Origin: Gammaproteobacteria bacterium
Lineage (GTDB): Bacteria; Pseudomonadota; Gammaproteobacteria; Pseudomonadales; Ketobacteraceae
Length of the DNA stretch: 64,000 nt
Reading direction: 5' to 3'
Assembly (NCBI GenBank): GCA_013178375.1
Contig: JABLXQ010000001.1
Span: forward strand, 62,001 to 126,000
Shown: positions 44,500 through 53,572 of the stretch, piece by piece
How the letters are laid out: the number at the start of each line of letters is the position of its first letter
How positions within the stretch are numbered: position 1 is the stretch's first letter
Made by a program: the position numbers and the translations under genes
Notes under the pieces: model-generated
What the model saw: only the letters and a program-made list of their open reading frames with translations
Database searches by the model: none
What the model was told of the DNA's origin: nothing

Positions 44500-44910
44500 A
44501 AGCGAATACCTTCCATGATCGTAGCGCTAACACGCGTACGATCTAATGATTTTTAGAGCTATAAAGTGGCAAATGCAACGGATCTCGTTCCATGCTCTAG
44601 AAGACAGTAGTCAAACAAAAAACCGCAGATTTTATTTCGCAAAATTCTTAGCGTGTTGTTTTCACAATCACCGCAAACTGCTAATCCGTCAGCCATCTCT
44701 CAAAACTACTCATAGAATCACAATCCTGGCGTTGCCGACCACGAATTGTTGCCGGCGACCTTATGACTTTTATGGAAGCGTTGTCAATATCCCAACATGG
44801 TTTTTATGTCTACATAAAAATTCCGGCTCTATTTTATACCTCTAAAATGAGGTGCTAGTGAAAATAGAAAAGTCCAATATTTCTTCAGTTGATTTTAAAA
44901 ATGTCCAGAT
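44500..44910. other. AT-rich intergenic region upstream of the RHS gene
   Basis: About 410 bases with no convincing gene; the longest plus-strand frame (44546-44845) has no ribosome site or family-like sequence. The region must hold the RHS promoter. Its AT-rich character ends abruptly at the DUF2750 gene, consistent with the right boundary of an acquired segment. Confidence 0.5.
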
Positions 44911-45324
44911 CTAACCATCCGCATCCAGCCGATACTCCCGCGCATGCTGCATGCTCACCAGAATATCCAGCAGGCGGTGTGGCGTGATCAGACAGCCGGG
45001 CCTGTCGGCGGTGGGCATGATCTCCACCAGCAGATCCGCATCGATCAGCTGCTGCAATGTGGGATGGATAAAATGTTCCAGCGACATGCCCTGCGGCGCA
45101 CCATCCTGCCACACCTCCAGCGCCGCCGTGCGGGCAAAATGCCGGTAGGGCCAGAACGGTGCCACCCACTGGCCATTCACTTCATGGCGGAACATATTCT
45201 GCCGTTCCTGCAGGCTCCAGACTTCCTCGGTTTCGGCGATGCGGATCAGGAAATATTCCATCCGTTCCGCGTCGGACAACGTTTCCACCGTTTGTATTTC
45301 GTGAGCATCGGGCGCGTAACGCAT
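44911..45324 (-). CDS. DUF2750 family protein
   Basis: The 137-residue cytoplasmic protein matches the DUF2750 pattern: RMEYFLIRIAETEEVWSL, a VAPFWPYRHFARTAA block and LEHFIHPTLQQLIDADLLVEIMP. ATG 45324 follows an AGGAA site; the frame is open to 45357. Family function is unknown. It lies alone at the edge of the AT-rich block. Confidence 0.83.
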   Translation of the reverse strand: MRYAPDAHEIQTVETLSDAERMEYFLIRIAETEEVWSLQERQNMFRHEVNGQWVAPFWPYRHFARTAALEVWQDGAPQGMSLEHFIHPTLQQLIDADLLVEIMPTADRPGCLITPHRLLDILVSMQHAREYRLDADG

Positions 45325-45553
45325 TGTGGTCGGTTCCTGGCAGCCGCATTCGTGCAATCAGTTCATTCAGGCTGTTGCAAGAAATTGTCCAGCAGGCAAA
45401 GCGCGAACAATGGCAACGAATTCCGGCAAATCAATCATCTGATGCGACAGCACAGCACTAATTCATAACGGCTGCCGTCGTCAAACCCACAAACCTGCTC
45501 ACTGGCTGTGTCAGGTTTGCGACAAGATCAGCGCGAAAAATCCTGCTTCCAAA

Positions 45554-45982
45554 TCAACCGATCGCAACCGGCAGTTTCAGTTCCTGCATGGCCTCGCCCA
45601 GCCGGTTGCTGAGCTGCTGCCAGCGCAGCATGTCGAAGCCGGCGCCGTCCTGAAAAAAATCGAAGGCATTGTCCACCACGTCCTGCATCACCTGGGCGAC
45701 GAAAGCACCGCAATGCGGCGAATGCAGGATGTGTTCGGGCACGGCCTTTTCGAAATGCAGAGTGCCTTGCGCGGGATCGTAGCCACCCATGCGCATGCCG
45801 GTGAAATCCGGTTTCGCCAATTGCCCCGGCAGCAGGAATTGCAGATCCAGAGCAGGACTGTCCGGCACCAGGCCCTGCCGCTGGCTGGCCGACACAGTGG
45901 CCGCCAGATGGGTGATGGCGCGGGCGATGGGGCTGTCAGCGAGGCCGGCGCTGGCAGTGGTCATGCTGATGGTGAGAGCCAT
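45554..45982 (-). CDS. Conserved-looking hypothetical protein
   Basis: From ATG 45982 this is 142 residues without signal peptide or membrane segment. The middle (DLQFLLPGQLAKPDFTGMRMGGYD) and the C-terminal helical part (HCGAFVAQVMQDVVDNAFDFF) look like a folded cytoplasmic protein with good codon usage. I do not recognise a family. It is divergent from the DUF2459 gene and not close enough to any gene for an operon. Confidence 0.62.
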   Translation of the reverse strand: MALTISMTTASAGLADSPIARAITHLAATVSASQRQGLVPDSPALDLQFLLPGQLAKPDFTGMRMGGYDPAQGTLHFEKAVPEHILHSPHCGAFVAQVMQDVVDNAFDFFQDGAGFDMLRWQQLSNRLGEAMQELKLPVAIG

Positions 45983-46200
45983 GGATGGATGCTCCGTGCA
46001 GGCGCTGCTGGGAAAGATAGCGGATGTTTTGCAAGATCCACTCCAGCGCGGCAATCTTGAACCGGTAACACCAAAACACCTGAAAACCACAGGCATTTTC
46101 GGTCAGTACAATTTAGCAGCCGACCTGATGGCCTGTCGGCATTGCTACAAAAGCCGCTGCTATACTGACTTTTCCATCCCAAAAAAATCCGGAGCATCCG

Positions 46201-46938
46201 ATGTTGAAGCAGTTGCTGTTGGCCACGTCTGTACGGTGGCACCAACTGCATCGTGCGGTCGTGGGGATGCAATTCCGACTAATCCTGCTCACGCTGGGCT
46301 GGCTGGCACTCGCCGGCTGCGCCAGTAATCTTGCTGTGGTGGAACCGTCCACAACGTCGGACGCTTCCACCACGCCCACCATTCCGGTGTATGTCGCCAG
46401 CCACGGCTGGCACACCGGTGTGATTTTGCCGGCCGCCGGACTCAACCAGATTTTTCCGCAATTGCGCGAACGCTTCGGCGCGACACCGTTTTATGAAATC
46501 GGCTGGGGCGACGCGCGCTTCTACCCCGCCGACGACATCACCAGCGGGCTGACGCTGCAGGCGGCATTTTTTTCACAAGGCGCGGTGGTGCAGATAGTGG
46601 CGGTGCCGGCCGATCCGGTGCGCTACTTCGCCAACAGCCAGGTGCGTTCCCTGTGTCTGACGCCAGCGCATTTGCAAAGCCTGCAACAGTTCATCGTAAG
46701 CAGCCTGCAAACCAATGCCGGCGGCCAATTGATTCCGCAACAGAAAGGTCTGTACGGCAACAGCCAGTTTTATGCCGGCAACGGTCGCTTCCATCTGTTG
46801 CACACCTGCAATACCTGGACTTCAAAGGCTTTGCGCAGCGCCGGCTTCGACCTTTCACCCCTGACAGTGCGAGCCGACAGCGTGTTGAACGCAATGCCAC
46901 CGGCGCCATCAGCCTGTCCCGCCATCACAACAGAATGA
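46201..46938 (+). CDS. DUF2459 (TIGR02117-like) lipoprotein
   Basis: The 245-residue envelope protein shows PVYVASHGWHTGVILPA, EIGWGDARFYPADD and YGNSQFYAGNGRFHLLHTCNTWT, signatures of DUF2459. A lipobox LALAGC places the lipidated Cys at residue 40 from ATG 46201, or 18 from ATG 46267. The first start has a good GGAG site, the second gives a normal-length signal peptide, so the true start is undecided. The conserved His and Cys residues resemble a papain-like active site, which is inference. Function unknown. Confidence 0.85.
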   Translation: MLKQLLLATSVRWHQLHRAVVGMQFRLILLTLGWLALAGCASNLAVVEPSTTSDASTTPTIPVYVASHGWHTGVILPAAGLNQIFPQLRERFGATPFYEIGWGDARFYPADDITSGLTLQAAFFSQGAVVQIVAVPADPVRYFANSQVRSLCLTPAHLQSLQQFIVSSLQTNAGGQLIPQQKGLYGNSQFYAGNGRFHLLHTCNTWTSKALRSAGFDLSPLTVRADSVLNAMPPAPSACPAITTE

Positions 46939-47034
46939 CGCCTGCCGCCATTGTGCGGGAATTTCGCGCTTCGCTAGGATCGTTGTTGGCGTGACCACAG
47001 AGCAACGCCGATTTCATTTGCGGGGGAAAACAAC

Positions 47035-47370
47035 ATGAAAAAACAGATCATCTACGGCGTGCTCGCCGTGCTGGGCATCACGCTCACCTGGTATCACAAC
47101 ATCCAGTTTGCCCTGGAGCACGGTTCCTTCGCGCTGGACCAGTTCATCGCCGACTGCTTCGTCAATCACGCCGCCAGTTCGATTACATGGGACGTGACTA
47201 TAGCGGCGATCGCGTTTCTCACCTGGTCGAATATCGAATCGAAGCGGTTGCAGATGAAGGGCTGGATCGCGATTCCCTTTCTGACGCTGGGTATCGCGCT
47301 GGCGTTTGCATTGCCGTTGTATCTGTTGCTGCGGGAGAGGCATCTGGCGCGACAGAAAGCGACGGTATGA
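47035..47370 (+). CDS. DUF2834 membrane protein
   Basis: The 111-residue protein has a helix at about 4-20, a conserved QFALEHGSFALDQFIADCFVNHAASS-like segment, then helices at about 52-66 and 80-99 and a basic end. This matches DUF2834 inner-membrane proteins of unknown function. A GGGGGAAA precedes the ATG. It stands alone between the lipoprotein and a convergent small gene. Confidence 0.82.
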   Translation: MKKQIIYGVLAVLGITLTWYHNIQFALEHGSFALDQFIADCFVNHAASSITWDVTIAAIAFLTWSNIESKRLQMKGWIAIPFLTLGIALAFALPLYLLLRERHLARQKATV

Positions 47371-47399
47371 CGCCGCCTTCACCGCGCAGTTGTTACGGT

Positions 47400-47573
47400 T
47401 TAACGATTCTTGGTGGGAATGAAGGGCTTGCCAGTGACACCGGACTTGATCCGGGTTACCTGACCGCCCGCTTTCAGAAAAGCCTTGGTCTGTTCCGCGA
47501 TGGTCTGGCTGGTATCCTTCCGGCTATGATCATTGCTCTTTGATTTGGCTGGCTTTTTGGTTTCAGGCTGCAT
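47400..47573 (-). CDS. Short basic protein with an FLxxGGxVxxI motif
   Basis: This 57-codon frame (ATG 47571-47573, TAA 47400-47402) has a Lys/Ser-rich first third and then IAEQTKAFLKAGGQVTRIKS followed by GVTGKP. The FL-x-GG-x-V-x-x-I pattern resembles the C-terminal part of SutA-like RNA-polymerase-binding proteins of pseudomonads, recalled from memory. No membrane segment is seen. It lies 79 bases after the aminotransferase on the same strand. Coding is supported by its low-degeneracy motif and good codon usage, but the function is open. Confidence 0.55.
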   Translation of the reverse strand: MQPETKKPAKSKSNDHSRKDTSQTIAEQTKAFLKAGGQVTRIKSGVTGKPFIPTKNR

Positions 47574-47651
47574 AATTGGGCGTCACTCAGGGTAATGGCC
47601 GATCCCCATGGTACGCCCTTCGGCCTGCAATAGCTCTATAAATAAGCGTGT

Positions 47652-48782
47652 TCAGGCCTGAATCGCCGCCAGTGCCTGGCGCAAATGGTTCACCGCCGCA
47701 GTCACGTCCTGCCACTTGTCGAGGCCGAACAAACCCAGGCGAAAGGTTCTGAAATCCGCCGGCTCGTCGCACATCAGCGGCACCCCGGCGGCGGTCTGCA
47801 AACCCAGTTCGGCGAACTTTTTTCCGTTGTGAATCAGGGGATCGTCGGTGTAGCTCACCACCACGCCCGGTGCTTCGAACCCGCTGGCGGCAACGCTGCT
47901 GAAACCCTTCTCCGCCAGCAATGCCCGCACCTGCTTGCCCAGATCCCATTGCTGCGCCCGCAGCGTTTCAAAACCGAGTGTACGGGATTCCACCATCGTG
48001 TCGCGCAGTTTGAGCAACGCGTCGGTGGGCAGGGTGGCGTGATAGGCGTGACCACCATTTTCATAGGCACGCATGATCTGCAGCCATTTCAGCAGGTCGC
48101 AGGCGAAACTGCTGCTGCGGGTGGATTCGATGCGGCGGGCGGCTTCTTCCCCCAGCATCACCAGCGCGGCACAGGGCGAGGCGCTCCAGCCTTTTTGCGG
48201 CGCGCTGATCAGCACGTCGATGCCGCACTGCTGCATGTCCACCCAGATCGCGCCGGACGCAACACAGTCCAGCACGAACAGGCCGCCGTGTTCATGCACG
48301 GCAGCGGACACGGCCTGCAAATAGCCATCCGGCAGAATGATGCCCGACGCGGTTTCCACATGAGGCGCGAACACCAGATCGGGCTTTTCGCGGCGGATGG
48401 CTGCCACCACTTCGTCGATGGGCGCGGGTGTGAACGGCTGCTTCGATCCGGCCATCACCGGCCGTGCCTTCAACACGGTTTCCCGCGCCGGGATATTGCC
48501 CATCTCGAAAATCTGGCTCCAGCGGTAACTGAACCAGCCATTGCGCAGCACCAGGCAGTGCCTGTCGCCGGCGAACTGACGTGCCACCGCTTCCATGCCA
48601 TAGGTGCCGCCGCCCGGCACCAGTGCCACCGCCTGCGCGCGGTAAACCTCTTTCAGCGTGGCAGAGATATCGCGCATCACCTGCTGGAATTGCGCCGACA
48701 TGTGGTTGAGCGAGCGGTCGGTGAAGACGACGGAATATTCGAGCAGGCCGTCTGGATCGACAGCGGGAAACCGGGTGGACAT
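47652..48782 (-). CDS. Class V PLP aminotransferase (alanine-glyoxylate type)
   Basis: The 376-residue fold-type I enzyme has LVPGGGTYGMEAVARQF for phosphate binding, VLDCVASGAIWVD with the PLP-ring Asp, and Schiff-base lysine K197 in SAPQKGWSASP. This matches alanine-glyoxylate/serine-pyruvate type class V aminotransferases; the exact amino donor and acceptor are not decidable. ATG 48782 is chosen over an in-frame GTG-type extension to 48824. It is divergent from phoX. Confidence 0.88.
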   Translation of the reverse strand: MSTRFPAVDPDGLLEYSVVFTDRSLNHMSAQFQQVMRDISATLKEVYRAQAVALVPGGGTYGMEAVARQFAGDRHCLVLRNGWFSYRWSQIFEMGNIPARETVLKARPVMAGSKQPFTPAPIDEVVAAIRREKPDLVFAPHVETASGIILPDGYLQAVSAAVHEHGGLFVLDCVASGAIWVDMQQCGIDVLISAPQKGWSASPCAALVMLGEEAARRIESTRSSSFACDLLKWLQIMRAYENGGHAYHATLPTDALLKLRDTMVESRTLGFETLRAQQWDLGKQVRALLAEKGFSSVAASGFEAPGVVVSYTDDPLIHNGKKFAELGLQTAAGVPLMCDEPADFRTFRLGLFGLDKWQDVTAAVNHLRQALAAIQA

Positions 48783-48940
48783 GGTGAGGCTCCGCAGAGG
48801 GCAGTAGGCCGTTAGAAATAGCACAGCGCCACAGGGGTGGAAACCGCTTTCCGGCGCCCGCTGTAATCATTGGTTCATCTGGCAAAGGCAGGCTATGCGT
48901 GCAATTTTCGCCCAGCCTACGTGAGAGAGGGGACAGGAAT

Positions 48941-50908
48941 ATGAACACCCGTGACCAGGAAATCCGCATCATCGATACCGACGACGTCGGTTCCAACCAC
49001 TCCGGCAATCCGCACATCCAGGACATGATCGAAGCCCGCATGAGCCGCCGCACCGTGCTCAGCGGCACCACCGCCGTGGCCGCCACCGGCTTCTTCGGCG
49101 GCAGCCTGCTGGCGTCGTCCGGTGCCCAGGCCGGCGGACTGTCCGGCGGCGAATACTGCGCTGGCCCGGTGCTCGGCTTTGCCGAAGTGCCTGCCAGCAG
49201 CGCCGACACCCTGGTGGTACCCGAGGGCTACACCGCCCAGATTTTTGCCCCTTGGGGCACGCCCCTGCTGCCCGGCGCGCCGGCCTTCGCCGAGGATGCC
49301 TCCAACAGCGCCGCCGACCAGGCCCTGCAAGTGGGCTTCAACCATGACGGCATGCATTATTTCCCGCTGCCACTGTTCGGCAATCATCGCGGCCTGCTGG
49401 TGGTGAACCACGAATACACCGACGCCAACATCATTTACAGCGCGGCCCAGGGCGGCACTATCACCCCCGACGACGCTGGCAAAGAGAAAGTAGCCAAGGC
49501 CCTGGCAGGCCACGGCGTCAGCGTTATGGCCGTCAGCAAGAAATTCGATGGCAGCTGGGAACTGGTGAAGAAAGACCCGCGCAACCGTCGCATCACCGGC
49601 ACCACACCGATGGCCTTTTCCGGCCCCGTCAGCGCCAGCCACCCCATGCTGCAATCCAGCATCACAGCCAAACCGCTTGGCACCCTGAACAACTGCGCCC
49701 ACGGCGTAACCCCCTGGGGCACCTACCTGGCCTGCGAGGAAAACTGGAACGGCTACTTCGGCACCGACGACACCACCTGGGTCGCCAGCCGCACCCCGCT
49801 GGAAGCGCGCTATGGCGTGTCGGCCGCCGGCTTCGGCTACAACTGGCACAAGGCCGAACCGCGTTTCGACCTGGCGCAGAACCGCAATGAACTGAACCAT
49901 TTCGGCTGGGTGGTGGAAATCGATCCCTACAACCCGAAGTCCCAACCGGTGAAGCGCACCGCCCTGGGCCGCATCAAGCATGAAGGCGCCACCTGCACCG
50001 AAAGCAAGGGCCGCGTAGTGGTGTACAGCGGTGACGACGAGAACGGCGACTACCTGTACAAATTCGTGGGCAACGCACCCTGGCGCAAACTGCGTCTGCA
50101 GGGCAAGAGCCCGCTGGACCACGGCACCCTGTATGTCGCGAAATTCCATGCGGACGGCAGCGGCGAATGGCTGCCGCTGGTGCACGGCGTGGGCGCGCTG
50201 ACCATGGAAAACGGCTGGGCAGATCAGGCCGACGTGCTGATCCGCACCCGCATGGCCGCCGACGCCCTGGGCGCCACCCGCCTGCACCGCCCCGAGTGGG
50301 TGGCCGTGCATCCGCATACCAAAGACGTGTTCGTGACCCTCACCAACGGTTCCGGCAACAACGCGCCGGTGAACAGCGGCCGCGATCCGAATCCCTATGG
50401 TCACATCGTGCGTTTCCACGACGCCGATAATTCCGACACCACCTTCAGCTGGGACATCTTCCTGCTGGCGGGCGACCCGGCTTATGACGCCAACGTGCCT
50501 GCCACCCAGCCGGTGTTCGGTTCACCCGACGGCATCTGGGTGGACGACAGCGGCCTGGTCTGGATCCAGACCGACATTTCCAATTCGTCGCAGAATCTGG
50601 CCAGCCGTGGCTACGACAACATCGGCAACAACGCCATGCTGGCGGCGAATCCGGACACCGGCGAAGTACGTCGCTTCCTCACCGGCCCGCGCGGCTGTGA
50701 GATCACCGGTGTGAGCATGACGCCGGACCAGCGCACGATGTTCGTCAACGTGCAGCATCCGGGTGAATCCACCACCTTCTGGAACAACCAGTTCGGCGCA
50801 CCCACCACCGCCAATCCGTCCAGCGTCAGCAGCTGGCCGTTTGGCGGCCGGCCGCGCCCGGCGACGGTAGTGATCCGGAAACTGGATGGCGGCAAGATCG
50901 GCAGCTGA
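48941..50908 (+). CDS. phoX: PhoX-family alkaline phosphatase, Tat-exported
   Basis: The 655-residue protein belongs to the PhoX (DUF839) family of calcium/iron-dependent phosphatases that release phosphate from organic esters. A Tat signal follows an unusually long 33-residue N-region: SRRTVLSG (Arg36, Arg37), then a hydrophobic stretch ending GAQA at 64. Family motifs include NHEYTDANIIY, GVTPWGTYLACEENWNGYF, RPEWVAVHP and SPDGIWVDDSG. A GAGAGGGG precedes ATG 48941. A terminator follows. No Pho box was identified with confidence in the short upstream region. Confidence 0.92.
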   Translation: MNTRDQEIRIIDTDDVGSNHSGNPHIQDMIEARMSRRTVLSGTTAVAATGFFGGSLLASSGAQAGGLSGGEYCAGPVLGFAEVPASSADTLVVPEGYTAQIFAPWGTPLLPGAPAFAEDASNSAADQALQVGFNHDGMHYFPLPLFGNHRGLLVVNHEYTDANIIYSAAQGGTITPDDAGKEKVAKALAGHGVSVMAVSKKFDGSWELVKKDPRNRRITGTTPMAFSGPVSASHPMLQSSITAKPLGTLNNCAHGVTPWGTYLACEENWNGYFGTDDTTWVASRTPLEARYGVSAAGFGYNWHKAEPRFDLAQNRNELNHFGWVVEIDPYNPKSQPVKRTALGRIKHEGATCTESKGRVVVYSGDDENGDYLYKFVGNAPWRKLRLQGKSPLDHGTLYVAKFHADGSGEWLPLVHGVGALTMENGWADQADVLIRTRMAADALGATRLHRPEWVAVHPHTKDVFVTLTNGSGNNAPVNSGRDPNPYGHIVRFHDADNSDTTFSWDIFLLAGDPAYDANVPATQPVFGSPDGIWVDDSGLVWIQTDISNSSQNLASRGYDNIGNNAMLAANPDTGEVRRFLTGPRGCEITGVSMTPDQRTMFVNVQHPGESTTFWNNQFGAPTTANPSSVSSWPFGGRPRPATVVIRKLDGGKIGS

Positions 50909-50929
50909 AATCAATAGAAGCTGAAAACA

Positions 50930-50961
50930 AAAACGGGCGCATCCCTGCGCCCGTTTTTTTT
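50930..50961. terminator. Terminator after phoX
   Basis: AACGGGCGCA and TGCGCCCGTT pair around a short loop, followed by eight T; an A run on the left may serve guaD from the other side. Confidence 0.92.
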
Positions 50962-51003
50962 GTGACAAGCGTTTGTGACAAGCGTTAGCGACGCAAGTGC
51001 AAT

Positions 51004-52335
51004 CTAGCCGTGACCACCGCGCCGGTGCACGCACTTGCCCAGCGCATACGTGGCCTGCACCAGCCGATCATCCCCCAGCGTGTTGAGCACGAACAGCAGT
51101 TCGCGCACATTGCTGCACTGCTGCAGGCGGAACGTGATCAACGGCGTGGCATCCAGATCCAGAATGGAAAAATCCGCTTCCTTGCCCGGCGCCAGATTGC
51201 CAATGCAATGATCCAGCTTCAGCGCGACGGCACCGCCCAGCGTCGCAAAATAAAGTGCCTGGAATGGATCGAGTTTGCTGCCGCGCAACTGCTGGATCTT
51301 GTACGCCTCGTCCATGGTTTTGAACAACGAGAAACTGGTGCCCGCGCCCACATCCGTGCCCAGCGCCACATTCACGCCCTGATCGCGCAGCCGGTCCAGA
51401 TTGATCAGGCCGGACCCAAGGAACAGATTCGACGTGGGGCAATGCGCCACCGTGGCGCCCGCCTGGGCCAGCCGCTGACATTCCTCATCACACAGATGCA
51501 CGCCGTGGGCAAACACACTGCGTTCTCCCACCAGCCCGGCCTGGTCATACACATCCAGATAATTTTTTGCGGCGGGAAACAATTCCTTCACCCATTTCAG
51601 TTCGCCATGATTTTCAGCGAGGTGGGTGTGCAGATAAACATCCGGATATTCACGCAACAATTTCGCCGCCTGCTGCAACTGTTCCGGCGTGGACGTGGGT
51701 GCGAAGCGCGGTGTCACCGCATACAGCAGGCGATCAACACCGTGCCAGCGCTCGATCAGGCGCTGTGACTGTTCGTAGCCGGTCTGCGCCGTGTCGAGCA
51801 GATCTGCCGGCGCGTTGCGGTCCATCAGCACCTTGCCGGCAATCATGCGCAGGCCACGCTCCTTTGCCGCTGCAAAAAATGCATCCACCGATTGCGTGTG
51901 CACGGTGCAGAACACCATCGCCGTGGTGGTGCCGTTGCGCAGCAGTTCGTCCAGAAAAATCTCGGCGATGTGACGGGCGTGCTCGGCGTCGCGGAATTTG
52001 GCTTCGGTGGGAAAGGTGTAGGTGTTGAGCCAGCTCAGCAGCTGCTCGCCGTAAGAGGCAATCATCGCCGTCTGCGGATAATGCACATGGGCGTCGATGA
52101 AACCGGGAATGATCAGGTGATTGGGATATTCGCGCACGCTGACCTGATATGGCAGCGGCAGGATCTGGTCGGCGGGGCCCACGGCATGCACATGGCCGTT
52201 CTGGATCCAGAGTACGCCGTCCTCGTAATACTGCACGGCGGCTTCGCCCGCCACTGCCGGATCAGCCACCAGATGCAGGATGCGGGCGCGGTAGGCGCGA
52301 TTGTCGTAAATGGTGGTCATGGGTTTCCCATTCAT
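51004..52335 (-). CDS. guaD: Guanine deaminase
   Basis: The 443-residue amidohydrolase converts guanine to xanthine. The zinc motif is DAHVHYPQ (His83, His85), followed by LLSWLNTYTFPTEAKF, HTHLAEN, FAHGVHL and GTDVGAGTSFSL, all guanine-deaminase signatures. ATG 52335 has AGGAG at suitable spacing; a second ATG at 52320 is possible. Length matches E. coli GuaD (439). No other purine-catabolism gene is adjacent. Confidence 0.95.
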   Translation of the reverse strand: MNGKPMTTIYDNRAYRARILHLVADPAVAGEAAVQYYEDGVLWIQNGHVHAVGPADQILPLPYQVSVREYPNHLIIPGFIDAHVHYPQTAMIASYGEQLLSWLNTYTFPTEAKFRDAEHARHIAEIFLDELLRNGTTTAMVFCTVHTQSVDAFFAAAKERGLRMIAGKVLMDRNAPADLLDTAQTGYEQSQRLIERWHGVDRLLYAVTPRFAPTSTPEQLQQAAKLLREYPDVYLHTHLAENHGELKWVKELFPAAKNYLDVYDQAGLVGERSVFAHGVHLCDEECQRLAQAGATVAHCPTSNLFLGSGLINLDRLRDQGVNVALGTDVGAGTSFSLFKTMDEAYKIQQLRGSKLDPFQALYFATLGGAVALKLDHCIGNLAPGKEADFSILDLDATPLITFRLQQCSNVRELLFVLNTLGDDRLVQATYALGKCVHRRGGHG

Positions 52336-52677
52336 GGCGTGTTCCACTCCTGTCCAGCAACGATGGGTCAACAGTTTACTGGCCTGCGGCCACCCGTTCC
52401 CTGCTGGCAGGCAAACGTATAGGGCACATTTAAACCCTGATTCAGTTTCGCCCAAGCGGTAATTATCCACAAGAAGAAATAGGCGAAGCAGTGAACAGTC
52501 AGTCAGGCCACCGAACTGAACCAGCGGGATAGGCATGCCGCTGCGCTCTGTCCGCAGATGACAAGCAATCTGTCCCTCCAGAGCCTAACCCGGCGGGCAG
52601 CGACCGGGCTAACGTGGAACCTGCCGCCCTGTCACTGAAAAGCCACTGAACAGCCATTGAAAAAGAACGAGGACGCT
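52336..52677. other. Intergenic region between divergent guaD and the PF10118 gene
   Basis: About 340 bases with no gene found on either strand. It must carry the promoters of both divergent genes. An imperfect GC-rich inverted repeat (GGCGGGCAG near 52591, CTGCCGCC near 52621) is the only visible structure. Confidence 0.4.
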
Positions 52678-53541
52678 ATGACCACCGCTCTGGCCGCTGC
52701 AACAGAATCTGCAATCACCCGCACCGATGTCACCCCCAACTCCATTAAAGTCAGGCGGATGGATTTTGAATTTGCCGACACCCTGCCGGAATTCTGGTTT
52801 GACAATAATCCGGTTCTAACGGCTTTTCTCTCGGCCATGTCGGTTTCCTTTCCCGCGGGCGAGCGTTACTTCATTGACAGCGTGCGGCATTTCCAGGCAC
52901 GCATCGACAATGCCGAACTGAAAGAACAGATCCGCGGTTTCATTGGCCAGGAAGCCAATCACACCAAAGAGCACATCGCGCTGAACCGGTTTATGGACCG
53001 GAAGGGTTATCCGGCCACGGCGATGGAAAATTTTGTGCGCAAGGGCATCACCTGGGTGCAGCGGCGATCCAGCCCCGAGGAGAATCTGGCGCGCACCGCC
53101 GCACTGGAACATTTCACGGCGATCATCGCGGGCAGTTTTCTCGATCACCCGGAACTGTTCGAGAAAATGGCCCCGGAACTGGCCCAAATCTGGGCCTGGC
53201 ATTCCATCGAGGAAGTGGAGCACCGATCCGTTGCCTTTGATGTGTACAAGTCAGAAGTGAACGATGAAAAACTGCGGCTGCGCACCATGGTGAAAGTGAC
53301 GTTCATCTTCGCGCTGGTGAACAGCGTGCGTACGCTGATGCTGCTGAACATCTCCGGCCATCTGTTCAATGCCCGTGCGTGGCTGAAGAGCCTCAACCTG
53401 ATGTGGGGACGTCCCGGCGTTTTTCGCAGAATCGTGCCGCATTATTTCGCGTACTACCGCAAGGATTTTCACCCCGCCCAGCACGATTATCACGATCAGG
53501 TGGAGGCAGCGAAATCACGTTACCTGGGGGACAAGGCGTAA
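52678..53541 (+). CDS. PF10118 'metal-dependent hydrolase' family protein, di-iron/ferritin-like
   Basis: The 287-residue protein begins at ATG 52678 after a GAGG site. It carries evenly spaced acidic/His pairs: E62, EANH (92-95) with HTKEH, EH (144-145) and EEVEH (178-182). This arrangement suggests a four-helix metal centre similar to ferritin-like di-iron proteins. It matches the PF10118 family, common in Alcanivorax, Marinobacter and mycobacteria. The activity is not established despite the name. A hydrophobic stretch near 205-225 may associate with the membrane. Confidence 0.87.
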   Translation: MTTALAAATESAITRTDVTPNSIKVRRMDFEFADTLPEFWFDNNPVLTAFLSAMSVSFPAGERYFIDSVRHFQARIDNAELKEQIRGFIGQEANHTKEHIALNRFMDRKGYPATAMENFVRKGITWVQRRSSPEENLARTAALEHFTAIIAGSFLDHPELFEKMAPELAQIWAWHSIEEVEHRSVAFDVYKSEVNDEKLRLRTMVKVTFIFALVNSVRTLMLLNISGHLFNARAWLKSLNLMWGRPGVFRRIVPHYFAYYRKDFHPAQHDYHDQVEAAKSRYLGDKA

Positions 53542-53572
53542 CTAACGCAGCAGGCGCAGAAACCCATCCGCA

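Noticed and set aside
44546..44845. 99-codon plus-strand frame upstream of the RHS gene
   Set aside because: AT-rich intergenic sequence with no initiation site or recognisable features.
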